A stretch of DNA of 64,000 nucleotides. It comes from Burkholderiaceae bacterium (lineage in GTDB: Bacteria > Pseudomonadota > Gammaproteobacteria > Burkholderiales > Burkholderiaceae_C). The notes beneath the pieces are model-generated. The model was given only the letters and a program-made list of their open reading frames with translations. It had not been told where the DNA came from and did no database searches. Shown piece after piece: positions 25,978-34,947 of the stretch (its first letter is position 1; each line of letters opens with the position of its first letter). The stretch lies in contig JAEUOU010000002.1 of NCBI GenBank assembly GCA_016790575.1, positions 80,647 through 144,646 on the forward strand, written 5' to 3'. The position numbers and the translations under genes were made by a program.

Positions 25978-26259
25978 TTCTTTTCCTTTGTTGGCCCCCG
26001 CCTTTTTCAGCACTTGATTTTTTTATAGTCCCGTTCGATGCCGGTTTTATATTTCAAGGAGTCGGTCGTCTTTTCTCAACCGGATGGAGTCTACGTTTTC
26101 ATTGGTGCGGATTCATGCGCAATCGGCTTGATGTTCATGCTGGTTCGGATATTTTTCGAGATCAGTTCGATGTGCTGCGGCTACTCTTTTTCCGGATGGC
26201 GTTTAAAATGGACTGTGCTTTTTCCGCACGGCTCTCCGCCTTTGTTTATTGAACTCTCT

Positions 26260-27276
26260 ATGCCTATCAAAAGCTTCGATGCCGGCTGCTCGGGTCATCC
26301 GATTGAATTGCTATTGGCTTTGGCCAGCTGTTCATCGCCCGAGGTTCGGACCCTGACATTGACGCATTTGGGTTGGGTGCCATCGGTTTCGGAGGACGCG
26401 GCCGGGTTGCGCCTGATCTGGGTTGAGCGCGGACACTGCAGCATCCAGACTCACGACGGGCATTCGGTACTCTTGGAGCCCGGGTCGGCTTGTGCCTTAC
26501 TGCGTGACACACAAGTCAAAGTCAGTGCCACCGCGTCCAGGCCAATGCCCTGGCTGATGGTGGTCGAGGTTCCCACCACTAGATGGCTGCAAGAGCAACT
26601 GCTGCGCGTAGATCGTGTTGCTGGCCTGGACCTGTGGCATTGGAATCATCCTGAGGCTGAGTCCTTGCGGATGTTGCGCCTGGTCGTTCAGGACCAGATC
26701 CTCGCGGAGAACTCGCGAGAGCAGCAGCAGTGGCTTGCTCCCGCCGCCATGGCGCTGATCAAATGCGCCGCCAGCGAGCTGATCAATCAGCCTGGGCTCA
26801 GCCCCCTTTCCGCGCTCGTCGCTGATCGACGGCTTGGGCGCGCCATTTCATCCGTCCTGATGACGGAGGGGCCTCTTGCGGATATTGATACGCTCGCTCA
26901 GCTTTGCTATTGCGCTCGTGCGACCTTCACCAACAAGTTCAGTGACCTGACCGGTGACAGCTACCTCAGTTATCTGACGTCGTGGCGCATGAATCTGTCC
27001 AGTCTCCGATTTCGCCTTCAACGGGCAACGGTCGCGGACGAATCGGCGCGATACGGATATCGCAGCGAGGCGGCCTTCCGAAAGACGTTCAGCCGCGTCA
27101 ATGGAATCGCACCCGGCAAAGTGCGGCGGGCGCTCGATGCAGGATCAGCGTCCACGCCCGCAACCACAGCGGCAAAGTCACATGCGAAACCGTTGCCGCC
27201 CGTCATCCATGTGGGTCACCATGCCTCTCCCCCAGACCTGCAGCAGCTGATTTCCCAGGTGATTACGAGACTCTGA
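26260..27276 (+). CDS. AraC-family transcriptional regulator
   Basis: 338 residues from the ATG at 26260. The N-terminal part is a cupin-like sensor (LRLIWVERGHCSIQTHDGHS, VLLEPGSACALLRD), and the C-terminal 100 residues form the two-helix-turn-helix AraC domain (LAQLCYCARATFTNKFSDLT and ARYGYRSEAAFRKTFSRVNG). A tail of about 50 residues is Ala/Pro/His-rich. The start is uncertain: no ribosome-binding site is visible and the frame stays open to 26038, but upstream residues look non-coding. It is divergent from the GTPase operon and may regulate it. Confidence 0.8.
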   Translation: MPIKSFDAGCSGHPIELLLALASCSSPEVRTLTLTHLGWVPSVSEDAAGLRLIWVERGHCSIQTHDGHSVLLEPGSACALLRDTQVKVSATASRPMPWLMVVEVPTTRWLQEQLLRVDRVAGLDLWHWNHPEAESLRMLRLVVQDQILAENSREQQQWLAPAAMALIKCAASELINQPGLSPLSALVADRRLGRAISSVLMTEGPLADIDTLAQLCYCARATFTNKFSDLTGDSYLSYLTSWRMNLSSLRFRLQRATVADESARYGYRSEAAFRKTFSRVNGIAPGKVRRALDAGSASTPATTAAKSHAKPLPPVIHVGHHASPPDLQQLISQVITRL

Positions 27277-27336
27277 TCCGGGCTTTGGGGTAGGCGTCCC
27301 CATCACCCAGCCAGCGGAACCGGACTGGCACGCCCT

Positions 27337-27717
27337 CTATCGCTTTTGACTGCGGGTGATTGCGAGAAATACCGGCTCGCCGTTGACCAGCAAATGGCTG
27401 AGGGTGATTTCCACGCTGATCAGGTCACCACTCTTGCAGGACAGGTCGGCACTGTAGACAACCGAGTCGTTCAACTTCATGGATTGGGTCAGCGCGCGCC
27501 ATGCGGCGGCATCCGTGACCGCTTTGTTGATATCCGTCACACCCATTTGAGTCACTTCGCTCAAATTGAATCCGAGTTGATCGATGGCTTCCCCGTTTGC
27601 ATCCAGAAAGCGGGAAGTGGCCGGGTCAATCACCCACGCCGGCTCTCGGATGTCCTGAAGCAATTGAGCAAAATTTCCCGAGGCCAGGAAAGGCGATTTT
27701 TGCAGTTCATCCCGCAT
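27337..27717 (-). CDS. Stand-alone PAS-domain protein
   Basis: 126 residues, one PAS domain (IREPAWVIDPATSRFLDANG, GFNLSEVTQMGVTDINK, then a beta-sheet ending VFLAITRSQKR). The start at 27717 has GGAG with 7-base spacing. There is no output domain or transmembrane segment, so it must act by binding another protein or a ligand. It lies 60 bases from the AraC gene end (convergent). Its partner is unknown. Confidence 0.78.
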   Translation of the reverse strand: MRDELQKSPFLASGNFAQLLQDIREPAWVIDPATSRFLDANGEAIDQLGFNLSEVTQMGVTDINKAVTDAAAWRALTQSMKLNDSVVYSADLSCKSGDLISVEITLSHLLVNGEPVFLAITRSQKR

Positions 27718-28107
27718 GAAATGTCTCCGACTTTTTGTGTTTTGAGAGGCCACCAATGTATCCGCCGTGACCCCGAGGGAGACGTCCCATCCGGAGAGTT
27801 GCTTTGAATGAACATGAATCTGCATCCGATCAGACGCACTTTTTGTTGCGGGGCACACCACGGCGGCCGGTTACTTGCTGCGGCTACTTGCGGTGAGGCC
27901 CAGGGTGACCAGCCCGACTCACCGGAATGGACCATGCCGACTGCAGGCAACTTTGCGGATCAGTTGGCGAGGTTTCACGGAATGATCTCTTTTCGATAGC
28001 AAGGAACGACCTTTTTACGCTGGGTACGGGCACAAAACGCCTGTAATTGGCCCAAATAGCCTGTTTTCGGACGGCCGGGGCAGCCGCGCAAGGGGCGCGG
28101 GGCTGCG
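27718..28107. other. Gap of 390 bases, no gene
   Basis: No convincing coding frame. It contains copy D of the 42-bp repeat at 27996-28037 and probably the promoter of the PAS gene at its left end. A run GGCCGGTTACTTGCTGCGGC near 27870 was inspected and shows no strong hairpin with a U-tract. Confidence 0.6.
27996..28037 (+). repeat. 42-bp dispersed element, copy D
   Basis: ATAGC start, CGACC, then ACGCTGGGTACGGGCACAA. It lies in the empty gap between two minus-strand genes, in the opposite orientation, 70 bases before the YdcF-family stop. Confidence 0.88.
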
Positions 28108-28869
28108 TCAACGTGCCAGGCGGGTCATCAGCAGGCCGAGCCACTCGTGCAGGGCGTTTTGCCAGGCCAGCAGGCTCTTGGCCAGGGAGTATTCGGTCAG
28201 TGGGGTACTGGCGCCGGTGCGAAAGTCCACCGGATAGGGGGTCACGGTACAGGGCACGGCGGCAAATTCGGCCATGGCACGCGGCATGTGGGCGGCCGAG
28301 GTGACCAGCAGCCACGGCTGGCGGCAGCGCGGGCCCAGCAGGGACGCCACCTCACGCGCGTTCTCACGGGTATTGCGCGAGCCGCTCTCCAGCAGCACCC
28401 GGCGCGGGTCCACTCCCTGTTCGCGGTAGAAGGCGCGCGCCAGCTCGGCTTCGGGTACGCCGGTGGGCAGCAGGCGCCCTTCCCCGCCGCTGAACACCAC
28501 GGTCATGCCGGGGTACTGCCGCAGCAGGGCCAGGGGCACGGTCATGCGTTCGGCGGCCTCGTTGAGCGGCACCTGGGCATGCGCGCGAAAGGTGTCTGTG
28601 GGGCCAACGGCGCCACCGAGCACGATCACCCCCGCGTAACGCGACAGCGATTCGGCGGGTGGCACCGGGTAGCGGTTTTCCAGCGGACGCAACAAGGCAT
28701 CAGGCAGCGCCCGAAACCCCAGCAGCCCCAGCAGCAGCAGCCCCACCCAGAGCATCACCGTCGCGGTGCGGCGCCGCCGCGCCAGCAGCAACAACGCCAG
28801 CAGCCACCACAGCGCCAGCCAGAAAGCGGGCTGAGTGATGGCGGTCAGCAGTTTGGAGAGGGCGAACAT
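28108..28869 (-). CDS. YdcF/DUF218-family protein
   Basis: 253 residues. Two N-terminal membrane segments (about 13-29 and 37-52) precede a DUF218 domain with the typical YAGVIVLGGAV, VVFSGGEG, ESGSRNTRENA and PWLLVTSAAHMPRAM motifs. Family members (ElyC, SanA, YdcF) act in envelope integrity; the exact substrate is unsettled. The gene stands 60 bases downstream of tctA on the same strand and may be read through from it, but its function is not obviously connected. Confidence 0.9.
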   Translation of the reverse strand: MFALSKLLTAITQPAFWLALWWLLALLLLARRRRTATVMLWVGLLLLGLLGFRALPDALLRPLENRYPVPPAESLSRYAGVIVLGGAVGPTDTFRAHAQVPLNEAAERMTVPLALLRQYPGMTVVFSGGEGRLLPTGVPEAELARAFYREQGVDPRRVLLESGSRNTRENAREVASLLGPRCRQPWLLVTSAAHMPRAMAEFAAVPCTVTPYPVDFRTGASTPLTEYSLAKSLLAWQNALHEWLGLLMTRLAR

Positions 28870-28929
28870 GCGCGGCGAAGTCCGGCGGCGACGTTTGACG
28901 GCAGCGACGGCGCCGGTGTCGGGTGCTTT

Positions 28930-30441
28930 TCAGACGGGGGCACCACCGGCGGCGTTTCGGCGTTGCCACAGCCGCGCAAGTCGGGGCAGCAGGAGCACCA
29001 GGGCAACCACCACCAGCAGGAACAGGGATGCCGGCCGCTCCACGAACACGCCCCATTTGCCTTCGCCGATGGACATGGCGTTGCGCAACTGGGCCTCGGC
29101 CAGCGGGCCGAGAATCATGCCGACAATGACCGGCGCCACCGGGAAGTCGTACCGGCGCATCAGCACACCCAGCAGGCCGATGCCGTACATCACGAACAGG
29201 TCGAAACTGCTCTGGCGCATGCCGTACACGCCCACGGTGGCGAAGATCAGGATGCCGGCATACAACTGCGGGCGCGGGATCTTCAGCAGTTTGACCCACA
29301 GGCCCACGAGGGGCAGGTTGAGGATGAGCAGCATCACGTTGCCGATGTACAGCGAAGCGATCAGCGCCCACACCATGGTGGACGAGGTTTCAAACAGTTG
29401 CGGCCCGGCCTGGATGCCGTAGTTCTGCAGCGCCGACAGCAGGATGGCGGCAGTGACCGAGGTGGGAATACCCAGGGTGAGCAGCGGCACCAGCGTGGCG
29501 GTGACCGCCGAGTTGTTGGCGGCCTCCGGGCCGGCCACGCCTTCGATGGCGCCCACGGTGCCGAATTCGTTCTTGTGTTTCGAGAGCTTCTTTTCCGTGG
29601 CGTAGCTCAGGAAGGTGGGGATTTCCGAGCCGCCGGCCGGGATGGTGCCGAACGGAAAGCCCAGGGCCGTGCCGCGCAGCCAGGCCGGCCAGGAGCGGCG
29701 CCATTCGCTGCCGGTCATGTGCACCTTGTTCAGGCGGTTCATTTCGGTGACGCTGCGGCCCTCGTACATGGCGTTGTAGATCACCTCGCCCACGGCAAAC
29801 AAGCCCACCGCGATCAGCACCACTTCGATGCCGTCCATGAATTCAGGGATGCCGGCGGTGTAGCGCACCTGGCCGGAGATCTGGTCCATGCCGATCAGCC
29901 CGGCGCCCAGACCCAGGAACAGCGCCGTCAAGCCACGCAAGGTGCTTTTGCCCAGCACGGCGCTCACGGTCAGGAAGGCCAGCACCATCAGCAGGAAATA
30001 CTCCGGCGGCCCGAGTTTGACGGCGTGCTCGGCCACGATGGGGGCGAACAGCGTCACCAGCACGGTCGCAATGGTGCCCGCCACAAACGAGCCGATGGCC
30101 GCCGTGGCCAGCGCGGCACCGGCGCGACCGCTGCGGGCCATCTTGAAACCCTCCAGCGCAGTGACCATGGTGCCGGTCTCGCCCGGCGTGTTGAGCAGGA
30201 TGGACGTGGTAGAGCCGCCATACATGGCACCGTAATAGATGCCGGCGAAGAAAATCATCGAAGCGGTCGGCTCCACCTGGCTGGTGATGGGCAGCAGCAT
30301 GGCCACGGTGACGGCCGGCCCCAGGCCGGGCAGCACGCCGATGGCGGTGCCGACCGCGCAGCCGACAAAGGCCCACAGCAGATTGACGGGACTGATGGCG
30401 GTGGCAAAGCCACCCATGAGATGGGTCCAGGTCTCCAGCAT
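28930..30441 (-). CDS. tctA: Tripartite tricarboxylate transporter, large membrane subunit
   Basis: 503 residues with 11-12 membrane segments and the TctA signatures [39 protein letters not shown] and [20 protein letters not shown]. It is the main permease of the TTT importer, a proton- or sodium-driven system for carboxylates. It follows tctB after 43 bases and completes the tctC-tctB-tctA order. The real substrate may be any carboxylate bound by TctC. Confidence 0.96.
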   Translation of the reverse strand: MLETWTHLMGGFATAISPVNLLWAFVGCAVGTAIGVLPGLGPAVTVAMLLPITSQVEPTASMIFFAGIYYGAMYGGSTTSILLNTPGETGTMVTALEGFKMARSGRAGAALATAAIGSFVAGTIATVLVTLFAPIVAEHAVKLGPPEYFLLMVLAFLTVSAVLGKSTLRGLTALFLGLGAGLIGMDQISGQVRYTAGIPEFMDGIEVVLIAVGLFAVGEVIYNAMYEGRSVTEMNRLNKVHMTGSEWRRSWPAWLRGTALGFPFGTIPAGGSEIPTFLSYATEKKLSKHKNEFGTVGAIEGVAGPEAANNSAVTATLVPLLTLGIPTSVTAAILLSALQNYGIQAGPQLFETSSTMVWALIASLYIGNVMLLILNLPLVGLWVKLLKIPRPQLYAGILIFATVGVYGMRQSSFDLFVMYGIGLLGVLMRRYDFPVAPVIVGMILGPLAEAQLRNAMSIGEGKWGVFVERPASLFLLVVVALVLLLPRLARLWQRRNAAGGAPV

Positions 30442-30484
30442 GGCGACTCCCGAAAAAAGGAAGGTGTGGCGCGCGGGCGCGCGC

Positions 30485-31024
30485 TCAGATCCAGCCGGTG
30501 CCGGTGAGCCCCGGCAGATTGATGGCCAGCAACTTGGTGAACAGCCAGTAGACCGGCGCGGAAATCAGCATGCCGGTGATGGCGTCCATCACGGTCTGGC
30601 GGACACCCCCGGCGGGTTTGCCTTCGGACAGGCGCAAACCCCGCACGGCGAGCGCAAAACACAGGGCGCAGCTCAGCACAAAACCGGCGGTGGTGATCAG
30701 CGTGGCGTTGGCCAGCACGCCTGCAGACACCCAGGCAAAGGCTGGCCAGTCACCGCGCTCGGCTCCCGAGGGCTCTTCCAGTTGCCGGAAACCGCCGGTT
30801 GCCGCCTCCCACAATAGCCAGACGCCGCAGACCGCCAGCACCGCTGCCACCACCCAGGGCAGGAAGTTCGGTCCGACGCCGGCGTAACCAGCATCGGACG
30901 GGATCGAGGCCGCACCGTAGGCCAGCACGCCGGCCACACCCAGAGCCCCCAGCGCGATGAGCCAGTGGGCTCGACGGTCGTGGCTGGAATGCGACCGCGA
31001 CGGAGACACGGCGGCGTGGTCCAT
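30485..31024 (-). CDS. tctB: Tripartite tricarboxylate transporter, small membrane subunit
   Basis: 179 residues with four membrane segments (about 21-38, 54-72, 103-122, 150-168) and the TctB-type [18 protein letters not shown] loop. An N-terminal Ser/His-rich tail of 20 residues is cytoplasmic. It pairs with TctA. The start lies 2 bases after the tctC stop, so the genes are translationally close. Confidence 0.93.
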   Translation of the reverse strand: MDHAAVSPSRSHSSHDRRAHWLIALGALGVAGVLAYGAASIPSDAGYAGVGPNFLPWVVAAVLAVCGVWLLWEAATGGFRQLEEPSGAERGDWPAFAWVSAGVLANATLITTAGFVLSCALCFALAVRGLRLSEGKPAGGVRQTVMDAITGMLISAPVYWLFTKLLAINLPGLTGTGWI

Positions 31025-31026
31025 GA

Positions 31027-31986
31027 TCAGATCATTCCGGACTTGACCATCGTGGCCCGCAGGCTGGCGAAGGAGTCGTCGACAAAGTTGTCGAAGTCCT
31101 TGCCAGTCAGCACCGCAGGCGTCCAGCCGTTCTTTTCCAGCGCCTCGGCCCAGGCCTTGGACTTGGTGGCCTTGACGATCATGTCGGTCAGGGCCTTGCG
31201 TTGCTCGGGTGTGATGCCGCCAGCGGCATAGACGCCGCGCCAGTTGCCCAGTTCGACGTTGAAGCCCTGTTCCTTCATTGTGGGCACATTGACACCCTTG
31301 ATCCGCGTGGCGGAGGTCACGCCGATCGCCTTCATCTTGCCGGCGGTGATGTATTGCTCGAACTCGCTGTAGCCGCTGCCACCGACAGTGACGTTACCGC
31401 CCAGGATGGCGGCGGTGGCTTCGCCACCCCCACGGAAAGGCACGTAATTGATTCTGGTCGGGTCCACGCCCACTTCCCGGGCGAGCATGGCAATGGCAAT
31501 GTGTTCGGTGGAGCCGCGCGAGCCACCGCCCCACTTGACGCTTCCGGGGTCTTTCTTGAGCTGGGCCACGACATCGGCCATGGTCTTGAACGGCGAATTG
31601 GCCGGCAGGACAAAAACGTTGTATTCGGTCGTCAGCCGGGCAATCGGCGTGACTTTGTCCAGCCCGACCGGGGGTCTGGTCTGGATGATGCCGCCCAGCA
31701 TGACGGCGCCCATCACCATCAGCGCATTCGGGTCCCCCTTGGTGGCGTTGGCGAACTGGGCCAGACCGATGGCGCCGGCCGCGCCGCCCTTGTTCTCGAA
31801 GGTGACCGACGATGCCACACCGGCGTCCTGCAGAGCCTTGCCCAGCGCACGGCCGGTGCTGTCCCAGCCGCCACCCGGGTTGGCGGGAATCATCATTTTC
31901 ACGTTGGCGGCGGCCAGCGCGGGCAGCGGCAACGCGCCTGCTGCAGCCAGGGCGGCCATGGATTTGAGGAAGGTGTCACGGCGCAT
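31027..31986 (-). CDS. tctC: Tripartite tricarboxylate transporter receptor
   Basis: 319 residues; an N-terminal signal (FLKSMAALAAAGALPLPALA) and a Bug/TctC fold with VKMMIPANPGGGWDSTGRAL and the FENKGGAAGAIGLAQF block. It binds a carboxylate in the periplasm and hands it to TctAB. The start at 31986 has GGAG upstream and gives a full signal peptide. It is divergent from tctDE, the usual arrangement for a TctD-controlled transporter. The 152-base divergent gap probably holds both promoters. Confidence 0.94.
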   Translation of the reverse strand: MRRDTFLKSMAALAAAGALPLPALAAANVKMMIPANPGGGWDSTGRALGKALQDAGVASSVTFENKGGAAGAIGLAQFANATKGDPNALMVMGAVMLGGIIQTRPPVGLDKVTPIARLTTEYNVFVLPANSPFKTMADVVAQLKKDPGSVKWGGGSRGSTEHIAIAMLAREVGVDPTRINYVPFRGGGEATAAILGGNVTVGGSGYSEFEQYITAGKMKAIGVTSATRIKGVNVPTMKEQGFNVELGNWRGVYAAGGITPEQRKALTDMIVKATKSKAWAEALEKNGWTPAVLTGKDFDNFVDDSFASLRATMVKSGMI

Positions 31987-32138
31987 GGGAGGTCTCCTGA
32001 GTACGATGAACGATGACCCGATGTTGCCGCATCGCGCTGTCAGATACCTGTCCTTCGACCTAGGGGAAACACCGATCCGGGACTTTTCGAAGTCCGCCAA
32101 TCCGTCCGAGAATCACGCATGCGCAAACCCGGGCACCC

Positions 32139-32837
32139 ATGCTGATCAAACTGCTCCTGATCGAAGACGACCCCGCCATGCAGGCGACCCTGGCGCGGTC
32201 ACTCAGCCGCAAGGGGTTCGATGTGCGGTCTTTTTCCACGGCACGCCCCGCGCTGCTTGCCTGGCCGTCGCTGTCTCCCGACGTGGTGGTTCTGGATCTG
32301 AGCCTGCCGGACCTTGACGGACTGGAGGTCCTTCAGCATGCCCGTAAATCGGGCTGGACCGAGCCTGTCCTGATCCTCACCGCGCGTGGCACCGTAGGTG
32401 ACCGGGTGCTGGGCCTCAACACCGGCGCGGACGACTATCTTCCCAAGCCTTTCGACCTGGACGAGCTCGAAGCGCGGGTCCGGGCCCTGGCGCGCCGGCG
32501 CACCACCAGCCCAGCGGACGCCAGTGCTCAAGGGGGGGGCCAATCCACGCGACTGGGCTCACTTCGGCTGGACGGATACAGCGGCGCGGTCTACTGCCGC
32601 GACACGGTGATGGACCTGACGCCCCGCGAGCTGGGCCTGCTGCAGGCGCTGATGGCCCGCCCCGGGCAGGCAGTGACCAAGGAGCGCCTGTTCGACCGGG
32701 TCTTCCCGGGCGAGGAGACAGTCCACCCGGAGGCTATCGAAGTGGTGGTCTATCGCCTGCGCAAGAAGCTGACGGACTCGGGCACTCAGCTGGTGACGCT
32801 TCGAGGGCTGGGGTACCTGCTGAGGGCAGACCCGTGA
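32139..32837 (+). CDS. tctD: Response regulator of the OmpR family, TctD-type
   Basis: 232 residues. The receiver domain has the acidic pair at 10-11, phospho-acceptor Asp53 (VVVLDLSLPD) and the conserved Lys in DYLPKPF; the C-terminal winged helix (LTPRELGLLQALMARPGQ, then VVYRLRKKL) is OmpR-type. It should activate the divergent tctCBA operon when phosphorylated by TctE. Its stop overlaps the GTG of tctE by 4 bases. Confidence 0.94.
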   Translation: MLIKLLLIEDDPAMQATLARSLSRKGFDVRSFSTARPALLAWPSLSPDVVVLDLSLPDLDGLEVLQHARKSGWTEPVLILTARGTVGDRVLGLNTGADDYLPKPFDLDELEARVRALARRRTTSPADASAQGGGQSTRLGSLRLDGYSGAVYCRDTVMDLTPRELGLLQALMARPGQAVTKERLFDRVFPGEETVHPEAIEVVVYRLRKKLTDSGTQLVTLRGLGYLLRADP

Positions 32838-34288
32838 GCCTGGAACAATCGTGGCTGCGTCGCTACGGCGCATCGCGCGCTTCTTTGCGGAAACAGCTGC
32901 TGACCGGCATTCTGGTTCCGCTGGCCCTGATCGGGCTGGTCGGGGCGTGGAGTCTTTACGATCAGGCTTTCGATGCGGCCAATCGAGCCTATGACCGCAC
33001 CCTGCTCGCGTCGGCCAAGACCATCAGCGAACAGATTGACGTCCAAGGCTACGACGCGGCGGCCCGGATCAGGGCGCTGGTACCCTTTTCCGCACTGGAG
33101 GCGTTCCAGAACGACAACCAGAGTCGAATCTTCTACCGGGTTTCCGGCCCGGACGGCAGCACCGTCTCTGGCTATGCAGACTTGCCTGTCTGGCAGGGGT
33201 CCGTGCCGGACCGTCCGAACTATGACTCCCTGGTCGACTTCTATGACGACCGGTACCAGGGTGTGGCGGTGCGGGTCGCCGCTTTGCTGCAACCGGTGGT
33301 CGGACCGGACGGCCGCGGCATGGCGCTGATTCAGGTTGCAGAAACGCTGGAGCTCCGCAAGGCCATGGCCCGCCAACTGTTGACCGATTCACTGTGGCGG
33401 CATGCGGTACTGGCGCTGGTGGTGGGCGCGGTGGTGGTGCTGGTGGTCCAGCGGGTCACCCGCCCGGTGCGCCAATTGTCGGCCGACCTGGACGCTCGCC
33501 CGGAAGGTGACCTGTCACCCTTGTCGGCCGAGGACGCGCCCCGGGAAATGCTGCCCCTGATTGACGCGACCAACACCGTCATGGCGCGCCTGCAGCACCT
33601 GCTGGAGCATCAGAAGCGTTTCGTTCGGGATGCATCGCACCAGCTGCGAACGCCGCTGGCGGTGCTGAAAGTCCAGGTGCAGTCTGCGCGGCGGGGCGAT
33701 CTGCCGTCTGAACTGGCATTGGCCGAAATTGCCGCTACGGTCGAGCGCGCCACCGAACTGGCAAACCGCATGCTCTCGCTGGCACGCATTGAGCAGCTGC
33801 GCCATCAGGGCGACTCCGAGGTGACCGAAGCCAGCGACGAGGTTCGCGCTGTCGCGCTGGATCTGGCGCCCCTGATCGCGGAGCGTCGAATCGATTTCGA
33901 CATCCATACGGAGTCGGCCCCGGTACGCGCCCATGCCTGGATGCTGCAGGAGCTGACCCGCAATCTGTTGCATAACGCCGTCCGGCACACCCCGCCGAAC
34001 GGAAGGCTCACCGTACGGCTGGTCTGGGAGGGGAACACGATGGTCCTTACGATTGACGATGACGGACCTGGCATCAGCGCAGAACTGGCGGCACGGCTGT
34101 TCCAGCCGTTCTCGGCCGGTGATGAACGGCGCGGCTCCGGCCTGGGGCTGACGATCTGCAGGGAAATCACCAACGCCCTGGGGGGATCGGTCTCGGTCAA
34201 TAACCGCGTGGAGGGCGACAGGGTCAGCGGACTCACGGCGACGGTTCGCCTGCCCATGCCATCCCGCCTGCGAAACGGGGCTCCCTGA
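32834..34288 (+). CDS. tctE: Sensor histidine kinase, TctE-type
   Basis: 484 residues with GTG start. A membrane segment (about 22-42), a periplasmic domain of about 120 residues (two-component sensor kinase N-terminal domain), a second membrane segment (about 190-207), a HAMP-like linker, the phospho-acceptor helix RFVRDASHQLRTPLAVLK (H-box) and the ATPase domain (NLLHNAVRHTPPNG, DDDGPGI, GSGLGLTI). It senses carboxylate or its bound receptor and phosphorylates TctD. Its TGA overlaps the ATG of hslR. Confidence 0.94.
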   Translation: MSLEQSWLRRYGASRASLRKQLLTGILVPLALIGLVGAWSLYDQAFDAANRAYDRTLLASAKTISEQIDVQGYDAAARIRALVPFSALEAFQNDNQSRIFYRVSGPDGSTVSGYADLPVWQGSVPDRPNYDSLVDFYDDRYQGVAVRVAALLQPVVGPDGRGMALIQVAETLELRKAMARQLLTDSLWRHAVLALVVGAVVVLVVQRVTRPVRQLSADLDARPEGDLSPLSAEDAPREMLPLIDATNTVMARLQHLLEHQKRFVRDASHQLRTPLAVLKVQVQSARRGDLPSELALAEIAATVERATELANRMLSLARIEQLRHQGDSEVTEASDEVRAVALDLAPLIAERRIDFDIHTESAPVRAHAWMLQELTRNLLHNAVRHTPPNGRLTVRLVWEGNTMVLTIDDDGPGISAELAARLFQPFSAGDERRGSGLGLTICREITNALGGSVSVNNRVEGDRVSGLTATVRLPMPSRLRNGAP

Positions 34289-34701
34289 TGGATAAACTGC
34301 GTATCGACAAATGGCTGTGGGCCGCCCGGTTCTACAAGACGCGCAGCCTGGCGGCAGATGAAGCGGACCGCGGGCGCGTGCAGATCAACGGCAGCGATGC
34401 CAAACCGTCCCGCGAAGTTCGGCCCGGCGATACCGTCACCTTGCGCCAGGGGGTGGTGCTGCGCTCAGTGATCGTGCGGGGCATCAGCGCCATGCGAGGC
34501 CCCGCCGCGATCGCACAGGCCTTGTACGAGGAAACAGCCGACAGCGTGGCGGCCCGGCTGCGAGCCGCAGAACAGCGCCGCCTGGCACCGGAACCCGCCG
34601 AAAGCCTCACCCAGGGCCGCCCGACCAAACGCGACCGCCGCGACATGACGCGCGCCACCCACAACTGGGATGACCGCTGGAGCGCGTCGCTGGATGACTG
34701 A
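34288..34701 (+). CDS. hslR: S4-domain heat-shock RNA-binding protein (Hsp15 family)
   Basis: 137 residues. The S4 domain occupies the first 60 residues (LRIDKWLWAARFYKTRSLAAD, then VQINGSDAKPSREVRPGD); the C-terminal half is basic and Arg-rich. Hsp15 binds 50S ribosomes that carry nascent chains after abortive translation. Its ATG overlaps the TGA of tctE in the ATGA-type manner (TGATG), so it is translationally coupled to a sensor kinase gene, an unusual place for it. Confidence 0.93.
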   Translation: MDKLRIDKWLWAARFYKTRSLAADEADRGRVQINGSDAKPSREVRPGDTVTLRQGVVLRSVIVRGISAMRGPAAIAQALYEETADSVAARLRAAEQRRLAPEPAESLTQGRPTKRDRRDMTRATHNWDDRWSASLDD

Positions 34702-34758
34702 TGCAATGGCGACAGCCGGCCCACTGCGGTGTGCCGTCTTCGCACAACCTCCACGCCC

Positions 34759-34795
34759 AAAGAAAAACCGCACCGGACAAGCGCCCGGCGCGGTT
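34759..34795 (-). terminator. Intrinsic terminator after tRNA-Ser
   Basis: On the minus strand AACCGCGCCGG pairs with CCGGTGCGGTT over 11 bases (one G-U), loop GCGCTTGT, followed by a T-rich run including TTTCTTT. It lies 6 bases downstream of the tRNA CCA end and should end the lysC to tRNA transcript. Confidence 0.85.
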
Positions 34796-34800
34796 GGTCT

Positions 34801-34893
34801 TGGCGGAAACGGAGGGATTCGAACCCTCGATGAGGCTCTACACCCCATACTCCCTTAGCAGGGGAGCACCTTCGGCCACTCGGTCACGTTTCC
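34801..34893 (-). tRNA. tRNA-Ser, anticodon GCT
   Basis: 93 bases with encoded CCA. The acceptor stem GGAAACG / CGTTTCC is perfect, the T-arm carries GGTTCGAATCC, and a long variable arm is present, as expected for a class II tRNA. The anticodon loop reads CTGCTAA, anticodon GCT at 34857-34859, decoding AGC and AGU. It is transcribed in the same direction as lysC, which ends 54 bases upstream. Confidence 0.97.
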
Positions 34894-34947
34894 AATCCCG
34901 CCATTATGCCAGAAGGGCGGCGAATTCAGCCCCCCGGCACGCCCCGA

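Noticed and set aside
28147..30507. A 786-codon open frame on the plus strand opposite the YdcF-family and tctA genes
   Set aside because: Same composition artefact as above; the minus-strand proteins have clear family motifs over the whole length.
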